Shown in pieces: positions 44,430-53,969 of a stretch of DNA of 64,000 nt. Source of the DNA: Pseudomonas cremoris. GTDB taxonomy: Bacteria > Pseudomonadota > Gammaproteobacteria > Pseudomonadales > Pseudomonadaceae. The DNA lies in the NCBI RefSeq assembly GCF_014230465.1, contig NZ_JAAXCY010000002.1:558001-622000 (forward strand), written 5' to 3'. The stretch's first letter is position 1, and each line of letters begins with the position of its first letter. The notes beneath the pieces were generated by a model. It did no database searches and was not told the origin of the DNA. It worked only from the letters and a program-made list of their open reading frames with translations. The position numbers and the translations under genes are program-made.

Positions 44430-45059
44430 ATGTCCTTCACCTTATGGATTCCCTTCGCCACTGCGACCCTAGTATTTGCCTGCATGCCCGGGCCCGCCAT
44501 CCTCTACATGACCAGCCAGACCCTGGCCCACGGCCGCCGTGCCGGTTTGCGCGCGGCGCTGGGGATTCACTTGGGCTGCTACGCGCATATCCTGGCGGCG
44601 ACGTTTGGCTTGTCGGCGCTGCTGCATGCCGCGCCGACGGCCTTTGACGTGATACGCCTGGCAGGCGCCGGCTACTTGATCTGGCTGGGCGGCTCGATGA
44701 TCTTCAAGGCACGCCACCCCGGCACGGCCACAGGCGCAGTGCGTCAGCCGGATGTACTGCGCGACAGCGTCGTGGTGGAAGTGTTGAACCCGAAGACAGC
44801 GCTGTTTTTCCTGACCTTCCTGCCACAGTTCGTCGACGTCGCGGGTGACGCGCCGGTTTGGTTGCAGTTTTTGGTGCTGGGCAGCGTCGTCAACCTGGTA
44901 TTTTCGGCGGCGGACGTGGCGGCGGTACTGGCATCGTCGGTGCTGCTGGGGCCGCTATCGGGCCAGCGCTTTCAACAGTGGGTGCCAAGGTTCAGCGGCA
45001 CGGTGTTGATCGGATTGGGATGTGTGCTAGTGCTGCAAAGCGGCTGGAATACACCTTAG
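44430..45059 (+). CDS. LysE/RhtB-family amino-acid exporter
   Basis: 209-residue membrane protein with six helices. The N terminus MSFTLWIPFATATLVFACMP and GPAILYMTSQTLAHGRRAG are diagnostic of RhtB/LysE exporters, as is EVLNPKTALFFLTFLPQFVD. Substrate is a neutral or basic amino acid, not determined. ATG 44430 fits the conserved N terminus; the long upstream reading frame from 44202 is a shadow. No LysR regulator is adjacent. Confidence 0.83.
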   Translation: MSFTLWIPFATATLVFACMPGPAILYMTSQTLAHGRRAGLRAALGIHLGCYAHILAATFGLSALLHAAPTAFDVIRLAGAGYLIWLGGSMIFKARHPGTATGAVRQPDVLRDSVVVEVLNPKTALFFLTFLPQFVDVAGDAPVWLQFLVLGSVVNLVFSAADVAAVLASSVLLGPLSGQRFQQWVPRFSGTVLIGLGCVLVLQSGWNTP

Positions 45060-45062
45060 CTT

Positions 45063-45091
45063 GTAGTGAGCGGGCTTGCCCCGCTCACTAC
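45063..45091. terminator. Perfect 12-base palindrome between convergent genes
   Basis: GTAGTGAGCGGG-cttgc-CCCGCTCACTAC forms a perfect stem. It lies between the lysE-type stop (45059) and the cysA stop (45103), so it probably ends transcription from both sides. The sequence is a different palindromic repeat family from the REP doublets. A single arm of it occurs at 53944-53955. Confidence 0.7.
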
Positions 45092-45102
45092 ATGGCGGGG
45101 GC

Positions 45103-46083
45103 TTAGGCTTTTTGCCAGACCTTGGGCTTGAAGAACAAGGTCTCGCCACGGGCCAGGCCGGTCAGGCTGTCGTGGTCTTTCACCACTTCGGCCTCGATCA
45201 GCTCGCTCTGGCCTTCAACTTTCAGCGTTACGCGCGTGGTCGCACCCAGTGGGCGAATGTCGCGTACTTCAGCAGCGTGGTGGTCTTCCAGTTCATGGCG
45301 CGACAGCGACACTTCATGGGGACGGAACAGCACGTGATTGTCTTCACCCAGGTGCAGGCGGTTGGAGTCGCCGAGGAAGTGATAGACGAAATCGCTGGCC
45401 GGGTTTTCGTAGACTTCGCCCGGTGAGCCGATCTGCTCGATCACGCCCTTGTTCATCACCACGATGCGGTCAGCAACTTCCATCGCCTCTTCCTGGTCGT
45501 GGGTCACGAACACCGAGGTCAGGTTGATGTCTTCGTGCAGGCGCGCCAGCCAGCGGCGCAGTTCTTTACGTACCTTGGCATCGAGGGCGCCGAACGGTTC
45601 GTCCAGCAACAGCACTTTAGGCTCCACCGCCAGAGCGCGGGCCAGGGCGATACGTTGGCGCTGGCCACCGGAGAGTTGTTCCGGGTAACGGTCGGACAGC
45701 CAATCGAGCTGCACCATGTTCAGCAGTTCATGAACCTTGCTGGCGATCTGGCTTTCGGTCGGGCGCTGGTTTTTCGGCTTCATGCGCAGGCCGAAGGCAA
45801 CGTTGTCGAACACGGTCATGTGGCGGAACAACGCATAGTGCTGGAACACAAAGCCGACGTTGCGATCACGCACGTCGTGGCCGGAAACGTCTTCACCGTG
45901 GAACACGATGTTGCCGTCATCTGGCGTTTCCAGGCCGGCAATGATGCGCAGCAAGGTGGTCTTGCCGCAGCCGGACGGGCCAAGCAACGCCACCAGCTCG
46001 CCACTCTGGATGTCCAGATTGATGCTGTTCAGGGCCTTGAAGGCGTTGAAGTTCTTGCTGACATTACGGACTTCGATCGACAT
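45103..46083 (-). CDS. cysA: Sulfate/thiosulfate ABC transporter ATP-binding protein
   Basis: 326-residue ATPase of the sulfate permease. Walker [18 protein letters not shown]-loop [64 protein letters not shown]. The C-terminal regulatory extension (TOBE-like, from about 235: [21 protein letters not shown]) is typical of CysA. It is the last gene of oscA-sbp-cysT-cysW-cysA. Confidence 0.93.
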   Translation of the reverse strand: MSIEVRNVSKNFNAFKALNSINLDIQSGELVALLGPSGCGKTTLLRIIAGLETPDDGNIVFHGEDVSGHDVRDRNVGFVFQHYALFRHMTVFDNVAFGLRMKPKNQRPTESQIASKVHELLNMVQLDWLSDRYPEQLSGGQRQRIALARALAVEPKVLLLDEPFGALDAKVRKELRRWLARLHEDINLTSVFVTHDQEEAMEVADRIVVMNKGVIEQIGSPGEVYENPASDFVYHFLGDSNRLHLGEDNHVLFRPHEVSLSRHELEDHHAAEVRDIRPLGATTRVTLKVEGQSELIEAEVVKDHDSLTGLARGETLFFKPKVWQKA

Positions 46084-46086
46084 GAC

Positions 46087-46959
46087 TTATTCCTCACCGG
46101 CACTGTTGCGCAGGCGGTTGATACGGTTCTCGCTCCACTGCTTGAGCAGCAGGATGAAGAGCGCCAGGATCAGCAGCAGGCTGGCCACCGCAAACGCGGC
46201 AACGTGGTTGTATTCGTTATAGAGAATCTCGACGTGCAGCGGCAGGGTATTAGTCACGCCACGGATGTGGCCGGACACCACCGACACCGCGCCGAACTCG
46301 CCCATGGCCCGCGCGGTACACAGCACCACGCCGTAGATCAGGCCCCACTTGATGTTCGGCACGGTCACGTGCCAGAACATCTGCCAGCCGTTGGCTCCGA
46401 GCAGGCGCGCAGCTTCTTCTTCCTGGGTGCCCTGCTCTTGCATCAGCGGGATCAGTTCACGGGCCACGAACGGCACGGTGACGAAGATGGTTGCCAGCAC
46501 AATGCCGGGCAAGGCGAACACGATCTGGATGTCATGGTCCTGCAACCACGGGCCAAAAAAGCCCTGGGCGCCGAACATCAGCACATAGACCAGGCCCGCG
46601 ATCACCGGCGACACCGAGAACGGCAGGTCGATCAGCGTCACGAGGATGCTCTTGCCACGGAACGAGTACTTGCTGACGCACCAGGCGGCGCTGACACCGA
46701 ACACCACGTTGAGCGGCACCGAAATCGCCACGGCGATCACCGTGAGTTTCAGGGCAGACAGTGCGTCGGGTTCGAGGATCGCCGTGAAAAACGCGCCGAG
46801 GCCGTTCTTCAAGCCCTGGGTCACCACGATAAACAGCGGCAACAGCAGGAACAGCGCAAACACCAGCCAGCCTAGGCTGATCAGGATACGTCGTGACGCA
46901 GCACTGCCACGGCGGGCAGCGTTGGCCGAGGACGCGGCGGAAATAGACGATTGGGACAT
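46087..46959 (-). CDS. cysW: Sulfate ABC transporter permease
   Basis: 290 residues with six helices. EAA motif: [24 protein letters not shown]; signature [21 protein letters not shown] is characteristic of CysW. It starts 13 bases after cysT and ends three bases before cysA. With CysT it forms the heterodimeric channel in the inner membrane. Confidence 0.92.
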   Translation of the reverse strand: MSQSSISAASSANAARRGSAASRRILISLGWLVFALFLLLPLFIVVTQGLKNGLGAFFTAILEPDALSALKLTVIAVAISVPLNVVFGVSAAWCVSKYSFRGKSILVTLIDLPFSVSPVIAGLVYVLMFGAQGFFGPWLQDHDIQIVFALPGIVLATIFVTVPFVARELIPLMQEQGTQEEEAARLLGANGWQMFWHVTVPNIKWGLIYGVVLCTARAMGEFGAVSVVSGHIRGVTNTLPLHVEILYNEYNHVAAFAVASLLLILALFILLLKQWSENRINRLRNSAGEE

Positions 46960-46972
46960 GTTCCGCGCCTCC

Positions 46973-47791
46973 TTATGGACGTTCGATGCGCCGCTGCAAC
47001 AAGTTGATCAGCAGCAGCAAAACAAAGGAAACCACCAGCATCAGCACGCCGATGGACGTGGCGCCGCGGTAGTCGTATTGGTCCAGCTTGACCATGATCA
47101 GCAGCGGCAGGATCTCAGTTTTCATCGGCATGTTGCCGGCGATAAAGATCACCGAACCGTACTCACCGACACCACGGGCAAACGCCAGGGCGAAACCGGT
47201 CAACCAGGCAGGCAGCAACGCGGGTACGAGGATGTAGCGAAACACCTGCAACGGCTTGGCACCCAGGCAGGCAGCGGCTTCTTCGACTTCCCGAGGGATA
47301 TCGGCGAGCACCGGCTGCACCGTACGCACCACGAACGGCAGCGTGACGAAGGTCAGCGCCAGGGTGATGCCCAGCGGGGTGTAGGCGATCTTGAAGCCCA
47401 GGTCTGCGGCAAACTGGCCGACCAGGCCGTTAGGCGTGTACAAGGCCGTCAGCGCGATACCGGCGACGGCGGTAGGCAGGGCAAACGGCAGGTCGATCAT
47501 CGCGTCGATGATCTTGCGACCGGGGAAGGTGTAGCGCACCAGCACCCAGGCCAGCAGCGTGCCAATCACGCCGTTGATCAGCGCGGCGTACAACGCAGTG
47601 CTGAAGCTTAGCTTCAACGCCGCCAGCACGCGCGGTGCGGAGATGATGTTCCAGAACTGATCCCAGGTGAGTTGAGCGGCGTGTACAAACATCGCCGCAA
47701 GGGGGATGAGTACGATCAGGCTGAGGTACACCACGGTGTAGCCCAGCGTCAGCCCGAAGCCGGGTATGACGGGGGAGATACGACGCGACAT
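46973..47791 (-). CDS. cysT: Sulfate ABC transporter permease
   Basis: 272 residues; starts [20 protein letters not shown]. Motifs: [46 protein letters not shown] and [19 protein letters not shown]. These are typical of CysT (CysU). A hairpin lies in the 77-base gap between sbp and this gene. Confidence 0.92.
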   Translation of the reverse strand: MSRRISPVIPGFGLTLGYTVVYLSLIVLIPLAAMFVHAAQLTWDQFWNIISAPRVLAALKLSFSTALYAALINGVIGTLLAWVLVRYTFPGRKIIDAMIDLPFALPTAVAGIALTALYTPNGLVGQFAADLGFKIAYTPLGITLALTFVTLPFVVRTVQPVLADIPREVEEAAACLGAKPLQVFRYILVPALLPAWLTGFALAFARGVGEYGSVIFIAGNMPMKTEILPLLIMVKLDQYDYRGATSIGVLMLVVSFVLLLLINLLQRRIERP

Positions 47792-47821
47792 AAGAGTCCT
47801 TGGTTAGGGAAACTGACACAC

Positions 47822-47845
47822 AAAACCCGCAGGTGAATGCGGGCT
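47822..47845 (-). terminator. Intercistronic hairpin between sbp and cysT
   Basis: On the minus strand, CCCGCA-ttcacc-TGCGGG is followed by TTTTGTG. It follows the sbp stop and precedes cysT. It could act as a partial terminator or an RNA-stabilising stem, giving more Sbp than permease. Confidence 0.5.
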
Positions 47846-47868
47846 CTATGGGCGGGTTGCTGCTGGGC

Positions 47869-48879
47869 TTACTGCGCCGTGTAGATCTGGTCGAACACGC
47901 CACCGTCGTTAAAGAATTTCGGTTGGGCAGTTTTCCAGCCGCCGAAGTCTTTGTCGATAGTCACCAGGTCCAGTTTCGGGAACTGCTGGGCGTATTTGGC
48001 GGCCACTTTTGCATCGCGTGGGCGGTAGAAGTTCTTGGCCGCAATCTCCTGGCCAGCCGGGCTGTACAGGTGTTTCAGGTATTCAGTGGCAATTTCGGTG
48101 TTGCCCTTTTTCTCGGCGTTCTTGTCGACCACGGCCACTGGCGGCTCCGCGAGGATCGACAGGGAAGGCACGACGATGTCGAACTTGTCGGCGCCGCCGT
48201 CTTCTTTCAGGGCCAGGAACGCTTCGTTTTCCCACGCCAGCAACACGTCACCCTGACCGTTGTTGACGAAGGTGATGGTCGAACCGCGAGCACCGGTATC
48301 CAGCACAGGCACGTGCTTGAACAGCTCTTTCACGTACTCCTGGGCCTTGGCTTCGCTGCCGCCAGCCTTGAGGCCGTAGGCCCAGGCGGCGAGGAAGTTC
48401 CAGCGCGCACCGCCGGAGGTTTTCGGGTTCGGGGTAATCACCGAAACGTCCTTCTTGATCAGGTCGCCCCAGTCCTTGATGCCTTTAGGGTTGCCCTTGC
48501 GCACCAGGAACACGATGGTCGAGGTGTATGGGGTGCTGGCGTCCGGCAGGCGGGTCTGCCAGTTTTCCGGGAGGGTCTTGCCCAACTTGGCAATTTCGTC
48601 GATGTCACCGGCCAGGGCCAGGGTAACGACGTCGGCGCGCAGGCCGTCGATCACGGCGCGGCCTTGTTTGCCCGAGCCACCGTGGGATTGCTGGATCTTG
48701 ACGTTGTCACCCGGGTGGGACTGCTTCCAGTAGTTGGTGAACTCTGCGTTGTAGTCCTGGTACAGCTCACGGGTTGGGTCGTACGAGACGTTGAGCAACT
48801 CGTAGTCCTTGGCAACGGCGGAACCTGCAAACACGGCGCTGGCCAGGGCGGCCAGGGCGTAACGGCGAATCGACGACAT
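47869..48879 (-). CDS. sbp: Sulfate-binding periplasmic protein
   Basis: 336 residues with a signal peptide (cleaved after GSAVA) and the classic start of the mature protein, [17 protein letters not shown]. Further motifs: [17 protein letters not shown] (sulfate loop), [17 protein letters not shown] and [20 protein letters not shown]. It captures sulfate, and thiosulfate possibly, for CysTWA. It is preceded by oscA, 75 bases upstream. Confidence 0.94.
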   Translation of the reverse strand: MSSIRRYALAALASAVFAGSAVAKDYELLNVSYDPTRELYQDYNAEFTNYWKQSHPGDNVKIQQSHGGSGKQGRAVIDGLRADVVTLALAGDIDEIAKLGKTLPENWQTRLPDASTPYTSTIVFLVRKGNPKGIKDWGDLIKKDVSVITPNPKTSGGARWNFLAAWAYGLKAGGSEAKAQEYVKELFKHVPVLDTGARGSTITFVNNGQGDVLLAWENEAFLALKEDGGADKFDIVVPSLSILAEPPVAVVDKNAEKKGNTEIATEYLKHLYSPAGQEIAAKNFYRPRDAKVAAKYAQQFPKLDLVTIDKDFGGWKTAQPKFFNDGGVFDQIYTAQ

Positions 48880-48954
48880 AGAAGCTCCTGAAATTCTTGG
48901 GTGTTGGCTTTTTTCTTATAGTTGCGGGTCTAGCATGCGAATCGCCGAACGTGC

Positions 48955-49137
48955 TTAAGCCGGTTTGTTGCCCGGGTTCTGCAGACGGAATTTTTCTTTG
49001 CGTTCGATCTGTACCACTTGCGCGTTATGCACAGTGATTTCCACCGCGCCAAACCGCAGATCGCGCAATGCGCTCTGGATCTCACGCAAAATGGCTGCTT
49101 CGTCCTGGCCGTCGACGCTACGTAGAGATGCGCTCAT
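48955..49137 (-). CDS. oscA: OscA, small sulfur-starvation protein (DUF2292/YezD family)
   Basis: 60 residues, ATG 49137 with aggag upstream. The pattern ILREIQSALRDLRFGAVEIT and VHNAQVVQIERKEKFRL is that of the YezD/OscA family. OscA was described in a Pseudomonas as needed to use organosulfur compounds under chromate-induced sulfur stress. It lies first in the sulfate-uptake operon, as in other pseudomonads. Molecular role unknown. Confidence 0.85.
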   Translation of the reverse strand: MSASLRSVDGQDEAAILREIQSALRDLRFGAVEITVHNAQVVQIERKEKFRLQNPGNKPA

Positions 49138-49221
49138 GGTCTCGCTCCTGAAATGAAAAGTGCGTGCCTTGCAGTGGCGGCACTGCTTGTGGCGTGAGGG
49201 CGATAGTAGATAAGCGCGGAT

Positions 49222-49246
49222 ATTCTTAAAAATACTATTTAAGAAT
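49222..49246 (-). promoter_or_regulatory. Dyad upstream of oscA, candidate CysB operator
   Basis: ATTCTTAAA-aatacta-TTTAAGAAT is a perfect nine-base inverted repeat in a very AT-rich stretch (49220-49262). It lies 85-109 bases ahead of the oscA start and just upstream of a possible TACTAT -10 (49203-49208, minus strand). A LysR-type activator bound here would touch the -35 region. CysB is the known activator of such operons; assigning it to this dyad is inference. Confidence 0.45.
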
Positions 49247-49339
49247 GTTTATATAACTAGAAAGAATTTTCTGATGGGACGAGGGGTTGCGCGGGACTTT
49301 TAGGCACTGGCGCTGAAATAAAGCCTTGCGTCGGCCTAA

Positions 49340-49430
49340 ATGTGGGAGCGGGCTTGCTCGCGAATGCGTTGGGTCAGCCAACACATTTGTGACTGATACA
49401 CCGTATTCGCGAGCAAGCCCGCTCCCACAT
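49340..49430. repeat. REP doublet (REPIN-like)
   Basis: Head-to-head REP pair between the oscA promoter region and the 3' end of the GGDEF-EAL gene. With the dyad above, it accounts for the 307-base gap. Confidence 0.92.
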
Positions 49431-49444
49431 TTTTTGACTGCATT

Positions 49445-51358
49445 TCAAGTTCGGATGCTGGGTGCCCGGTCCCAGTCGATTTCATTAGCCGGCATCGGCC
49501 GCCCAAACCAATACCCCTGCCCCATATCGCACGCGTGATCCAACAGGAACCGCGCCTGCTCCACCTGCTCGATGCCTTCGGCTTGCACCTGCATGCCCAT
49601 GCTTTTCGCCAAGGCGATCACCACACGCACAATCGCGGCATCGTCTTCATCCGACGGCAACCCGGCGACAAACCCCTGGTCGATCTTGAGCTTCTGCACC
49701 GGCAGGCGCTTGAGGCGCAGCAGCGATGAATAACCCGTGCCGAAGTCGTCGATGGCCAGGCGCAAACCCAGTTCGCGCAGGCGGTGCAGTTGCTCCAGGG
49801 CCACCTCCGGGTCGTCCATCACCGCGCTTTCGGTGACTTCCAGCTCCAGGAATGCCGGATCCAACCCGGTGTTGTGCAGCACCTGGGCGACTTGTTCGTA
49901 CAGCTCGCGCCGGGCAAACAGCCGGCTGGAAACGTTCACGGCAATAAAGCTCAACGGCGCACCATCGGCCAGCCACTGACACATCTGGCGGCATGATTGA
50001 TCCAGCACCCAGGCATCGATCTCGGCGATCAACCCGGTACGTTCGGCGATGGGGATGAATTCTCCCGGCGGCACCAACCCACGCTCCGGGTGCTGCCAGC
50101 GCACCAGCGCCTCAACGCCAATCAAACGGCTGCCTTGCAGGTCGTGCACCGGTTGGTAGTAGACGCACAGTTCTTGCTGCTCGAGGGCACGCCGCAGTTC
50201 GCTGGCGATTTCGACGCGGTTCTGGGCGTGGGCGGTGAGTTCCTCGGTGTACAGCGCGTAGCCTTCACGCCCCGCGCTCTTGGCCTTGAACAGCGCAGAG
50301 TCGGCGTTGCGCAGCAATTGCTCGGCGCTCAGGGCATCGCTGGGAAACAAGCTGATGCCGATACTCACGCTGATAAACAGCTGATGACCGTCGAAGATGA
50401 ACGGCTGTTTCATGGCATCCAGGATGCGCTGTGCCAGCGCGGCAGCCTGCACCACCTGTGGACAACTTTCTGCAAGCACCGCGAACTCATCACCGCCAAG
50501 ACGCGCCAGGGTCACACCGGGGCCGAACAGGCCTTGGAGCCGCTCGCCCACCAGTTTGAGCAATTGGTCGCCGACGTTGTGGCCGAGGCTGTCATTGATG
50601 ATCTTGAAATGGTCCAGGTCCAGCAACAGCAGGGCGCAGCCGCGCTTGTGGTTTTGCGCCGAGGCCAGCGCCTGCTCGGCGCGGTCGGTGAAGAGCAGAC
50701 GGTTGGGCAGGTCAGTCAGCGGGTCGTGGTGAGCGAGGTGGGCCAGTTCGTGCTCGGAATCCTTGATCGCACTGATATCGGAAAATACTGCAACGTAATG
50801 GCTGACCTGGCCCTGGTCATCGTGAATCACGCGGATGGTTTGCCACTGTGGATAAATTTCGCCGCTTTTGCGTCGATTCCAGATTTCGCCGCTCCATTCG
50901 CCGGTGCGCTCCAGGCTCTGGAACATTTGTTGGTAGAAATTCGACGAATGGCGCCCTGACTTGAACAGGCTGGGTTTATGTCCCATGACGTCTTCACGTC
51001 GGTAGCCCGTGATCTCCATGAAGGCCCGGTTCACGTGCACGATCAGCCCCTTGGTGTCGGTGACCAGCACACCCTCGCGGGTGCAATCGAACACGGCAGC
51101 AGCCTGGCGCAGGCGTTCGCGGTTCTCCCGCAACGGTTGCTGCAGCAGGTTGGCGCGGGCGAAACGTACGCAAATCAGGTAGATGGCCAAGGCGCTCAAG
51201 GCCACCCACACATAACCACGCACTTGCAGCCACTGCACCAACTCCCTCGGTTCATCAAGAAAGTTGATCAATATCTGATGACTGAGTTGAAGCCACACAA
51301 TCGAAACCAGCAGGTATACCAGCCCCGCTCGCAGGGCACCTCGGTATGAAAACAGCAT
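49445..51358 (-). CDS. Membrane PAS-GGDEF-EAL protein (c-di-GMP turnover)
   Basis: 637 residues from ATG 51358 (MLFSYRGALRAGLVYLLVS); the longer frame from 51379 uses TTG. Two membrane helices (11-30, 49-66), a PAS domain (about 83-200), then GGDEF (288-292, intact) and EAL (416-418, intact). EAL-site motifs IDDFGTGYSSL and KIDQGFV remain, so phosphodiesterase activity is likely. No RxxD inhibitory site precedes GGDEF. It is next to desA and the sulfate operon, as I recall for PA0285 (PipA) in P. aeruginosa. Confidence 0.88.
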   Translation of the reverse strand: MLFSYRGALRAGLVYLLVSIVWLQLSHQILINFLDEPRELVQWLQVRGYVWVALSALAIYLICVRFARANLLQQPLRENRERLRQAAAVFDCTREGVLVTDTKGLIVHVNRAFMEITGYRREDVMGHKPSLFKSGRHSSNFYQQMFQSLERTGEWSGEIWNRRKSGEIYPQWQTIRVIHDDQGQVSHYVAVFSDISAIKDSEHELAHLAHHDPLTDLPNRLLFTDRAEQALASAQNHKRGCALLLLDLDHFKIINDSLGHNVGDQLLKLVGERLQGLFGPGVTLARLGGDEFAVLAESCPQVVQAAALAQRILDAMKQPFIFDGHQLFISVSIGISLFPSDALSAEQLLRNADSALFKAKSAGREGYALYTEELTAHAQNRVEIASELRRALEQQELCVYYQPVHDLQGSRLIGVEALVRWQHPERGLVPPGEFIPIAERTGLIAEIDAWVLDQSCRQMCQWLADGAPLSFIAVNVSSRLFARRELYEQVAQVLHNTGLDPAFLELEVTESAVMDDPEVALEQLHRLRELGLRLAIDDFGTGYSSLLRLKRLPVQKLKIDQGFVAGLPSDEDDAAIVRVVIALAKSMGMQVQAEGIEQVEQARFLLDHACDMGQGYWFGRPMPANEIDWDRAPSIRT

Positions 51359-51524
51359 ATGGTCAGTAATCCTTACCAAAAAAACAGAATCGCCCTACGA
51401 AGGCTGCGGATTATAGAATAAGAAACATCCAGTCACTCCTATCTGAAAGGCCGGCTGGTTTTCTCTGTAGGCTTAGTGATAATGCGTGAGCTGTTTTTTT
51501 CTTTATCTGAGGGCCATACAGCCT

Positions 51525-52709
51525 ATGTGGTACAACGGTTTTCTTGACCTGTCAGCCTGGCAACTGGTGGCAGTCACTCTGTTGATGACCCACGTGACCA
51601 TCGTTGGGGTCACCGTCTATCTGCACCGCTATTCAGCCCATCGCTCCCTGGAGCTCAATGCCGGCCTGAAACACTTCTTCCGCTTCTGGCTGTGGCTGAC
51701 CACGGCGCAGAACACCCGCGAGTGGACCGCTATCCACCGCAAACACCACGCCAAATGCGAAACCGTCGACGACCCGCACAGCCCTGTGATCAAGGGCTTG
51801 TCCACGGTATTGCGCAAAGGCGCCGAGCTGTACCGCGCCGAGGCAGAAAACCCCGAGACCCTGCGCATCTACGGCAAGAACTGCCCGGACGACTGGATCG
51901 AGCGCAAGCTCTACACCCCCTACCCGCTGCTGGGCGTGGCGATCATGGGCGTGATCGACCTGCTGCTGTTCGGCACCATCGGCATCACCATCTGGGCGAT
52001 CCAGATGATGTGGATTCCATTCTGGGCCGCCGGTGTGATCAACGGCCTGGGCCATGCCGTGGGCTACCGCAACTTCGAATGCCGTGACGCGGCGACCAAC
52101 CTGGTGCCGTGGGGCATCATCGTCGGCGGTGAAGAGCTGCACAACAATCACCACACCTATCCGAACTCGGCCAAGCTGTCGGTGAAAAAGTGGGAATTCG
52201 ACCTGGGTTGGGCGTGGATCAAAGTATTCAGCTGGCTGCGCCTGGCGAAGGTGCAGCGTGTGGCACCGATTGCCCACCGCGTCGAGGGCAAGGGGCACCT
52301 GGACATGGACACGGCCATGGCGATTCTCAACAACCGCTTCCAGATCATGGCCCAGTACCGCAAGTTGGTGATCGGACCGTTGGTCAAGCAAGAGCTGGAA
52401 AAAGTCGATCATTCGGTACGTCACCAGTTCCATCGCGCCAAGCGCCTGCTGTCACGCGAGACCAGCTTGCTGGATGACCGCCATCACGTGCGCATCCAGA
52501 GCATGCTCGAACACAGCCACGCACTGAAAGTGATCTACGAAAAGCGTTTGGCGCTGCAACAGATCTGGCTCAAGACCAGCTCCAACGGCCACGACATGCT
52601 CGCCGCCATCAAGGAATGGGTGCATGAAGCCGAGGCCAGCGGCATCCAATCCCTGCGGGATTTTGCCCATCAATTGAAGACCTATTCGCTGCGCCCTGCA
52701 GCCGTCTGA
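51525..52709 (+). CDS. desA: Delta-9 fatty acid desaturase
   Basis: 394 residues from ATG 51525 (MWYNGFLDLSAWQLVAVTLL); the 51486 start adds an unlikely tail. Three histidine boxes of the acyl desaturase family: HRYSAHR (about 47), HRKHHAK (about 84) and HNNHHTYP (about 207). Four membrane helices surround them. It introduces a cis double bond into membrane acyl chains, using an electron donor. The position beside the GGDEF-EAL gene and sulfate operon agrees with DesA (PA0286) in memory. The C-terminal 100 residues are a charged helical extension typical of this group. Confidence 0.85.
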   Translation: MWYNGFLDLSAWQLVAVTLLMTHVTIVGVTVYLHRYSAHRSLELNAGLKHFFRFWLWLTTAQNTREWTAIHRKHHAKCETVDDPHSPVIKGLSTVLRKGAELYRAEAENPETLRIYGKNCPDDWIERKLYTPYPLLGVAIMGVIDLLLFGTIGITIWAIQMMWIPFWAAGVINGLGHAVGYRNFECRDAATNLVPWGIIVGGEELHNNHHTYPNSAKLSVKKWEFDLGWAWIKVFSWLRLAKVQRVAPIAHRVEGKGHLDMDTAMAILNNRFQIMAQYRKLVIGPLVKQELEKVDHSVRHQFHRAKRLLSRETSLLDDRHHVRIQSMLEHSHALKVIYEKRLALQQIWLKTSSNGHDMLAAIKEWVHEAEASGIQSLRDFAHQLKTYSLRPAAV

Positions 52710-52897
52710 GCAAGCGGTGGGAGGGCAACTTGTCCCTCCCATCAGCTTTTTGGCGTCATTTCTCGGACACCGGCAATCGGTCCCGTTGACGGAACTTCAC
52801 TGCAATTCCCCTCTCTCAATGAACACTTCGCCATCATGGTGGCCCCTTGTAGTGACCGCTGCTCCATCCTGCGGCGCGCCCAGAGAGAGTTGTGCCG

Positions 52898-53899
52898 ATG
52901 GTTCACGAAAAGCCTCACGTAGCCGACACCTCCACCGCTGAACATCCACGTCCAACAGCGGCCGCAACCCTGCTGGCGCTGATGCATGCCCAGGGTGAAG
53001 TCGAACGGCTAAGCGAGCGTGAACAGCTGCTGAGCTCACTGCTGGTGAGTGTGAACGCGGTGCTGTGGGCCATCGATTGGGAGACGCGTCGCGTGCTGTA
53101 CGTGAGCCCGGCGTACGAGCGGGTGTTCGGGCGTTCGGCCGGCCTGTTGCTGGCCGATCATCGGGAATGGCGCAACAGCATCCACCCCGAAGACCTCGAC
53201 TACGCCGAACACAGCCTGGCCCGCGTGCTGGAACAGGGCACCGTGGAAGACCGCGAGTACCGCATCATCACGGCCGATGGGCAGATCCGCTGGCTCAGTG
53301 ACAAGTGCTACATCAACCAGCAGGTCGAACCCGGCGAGCCGGTGATTGTGGTTGGCATGGCCGAAGACATCACCGAAAAGAAGCAGCTTGAGATCGAGCT
53401 GCACCGCCTCGCCACCACCGATGTGCTGACCCAAAGCAGCAACCGCCGGCATTTCTTCGAATGTGCCAACCAGGCGTTCGACAGCGCCTGTGCCCAAGGT
53501 GCACCGCTGGCCTTTCTGCTGCTGGACATTGATGACTTCAAGGAGGTCAACGACACCTACGGCCATCTGGAGGGCGACCAGGTGCTGCGGCGTATCGCCG
53601 AGAGTGGTCGCGGCGTGCTGCGCCGTGGCGACCTGTTCGGGCGCATTGGCGGTGAAGAGTTCGCCGCCGTGCTGCCGGGCTGTGCACCGGAGATGGCGTT
53701 GCAGGTGGCCGAGAGGCTGGGCAAAGAGATTCAGGCGTTGGGCTTCAGCTATGAAGGCCGGGACTTCAGCGTGACTATCAGCCAGGGCCTGGCCAACCTG
53801 CATGAAGAAGATTCGACCCTGGACAGCCTGTTCGCCCGTGCCGATGCGGCGATGTACGAGGCTAAGCGCTTGGGCAAGAACCGCGTGGTTGCGGGTTAG
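52898..53899 (+). CDS. PAS-containing diguanylate cyclase
   Basis: 333 residues from ATG 52898 with agagag upstream; a GTG two codons earlier is an alternative. A PAS domain (about 45-165: VNAVLWAIDWETRRVLYVSP) precedes a GGDEF-type domain with GGEEF at 251-255, which is catalytically competent. RRGD at 242-245 is an RxxD inhibitory site exactly five residues before it. So the protein should make c-di-GMP and be product-inhibited. Cytosolic: no membrane helix. Confidence 0.88.
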   Translation: MVHEKPHVADTSTAEHPRPTAAATLLALMHAQGEVERLSEREQLLSSLLVSVNAVLWAIDWETRRVLYVSPAYERVFGRSAGLLLADHREWRNSIHPEDLDYAEHSLARVLEQGTVEDREYRIITADGQIRWLSDKCYINQQVEPGEPVIVVGMAEDITEKKQLEIELHRLATTDVLTQSSNRRHFFECANQAFDSACAQGAPLAFLLLDIDDFKEVNDTYGHLEGDQVLRRIAESGRGVLRRGDLFGRIGGEEFAAVLPGCAPEMALQVAERLGKEIQALGFSYEGRDFSVTISQGLANLHEEDSTLDSLFARADAAMYEAKRLGKNRVVAG

Positions 53900-53943
53900 T
53901 ACCAAGGCTTACCCAAATACCGTAATAGGCACACATGACTTTT

Positions 53944-53955
53944 GTAGTGAGCGGG
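53944..53955. repeat. Single arm of the gtagtgagcggg repeat
   Basis: One copy of GTAGTGAGCGGG, the arm of the palindrome at 45063-45091, without its partner. It lies between the converging cyclase and HDOD genes. Confidence 0.6.
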
Positions 53956-53969
53956 CTCTGCGTTGGGTA

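Noticed and set aside
45499..46875. Long forward frame (458 codons) across cysA and cysW
   Set aside because: It spans two real genes on the other strand and has the repetitive H/Q/R composition of a shadow.
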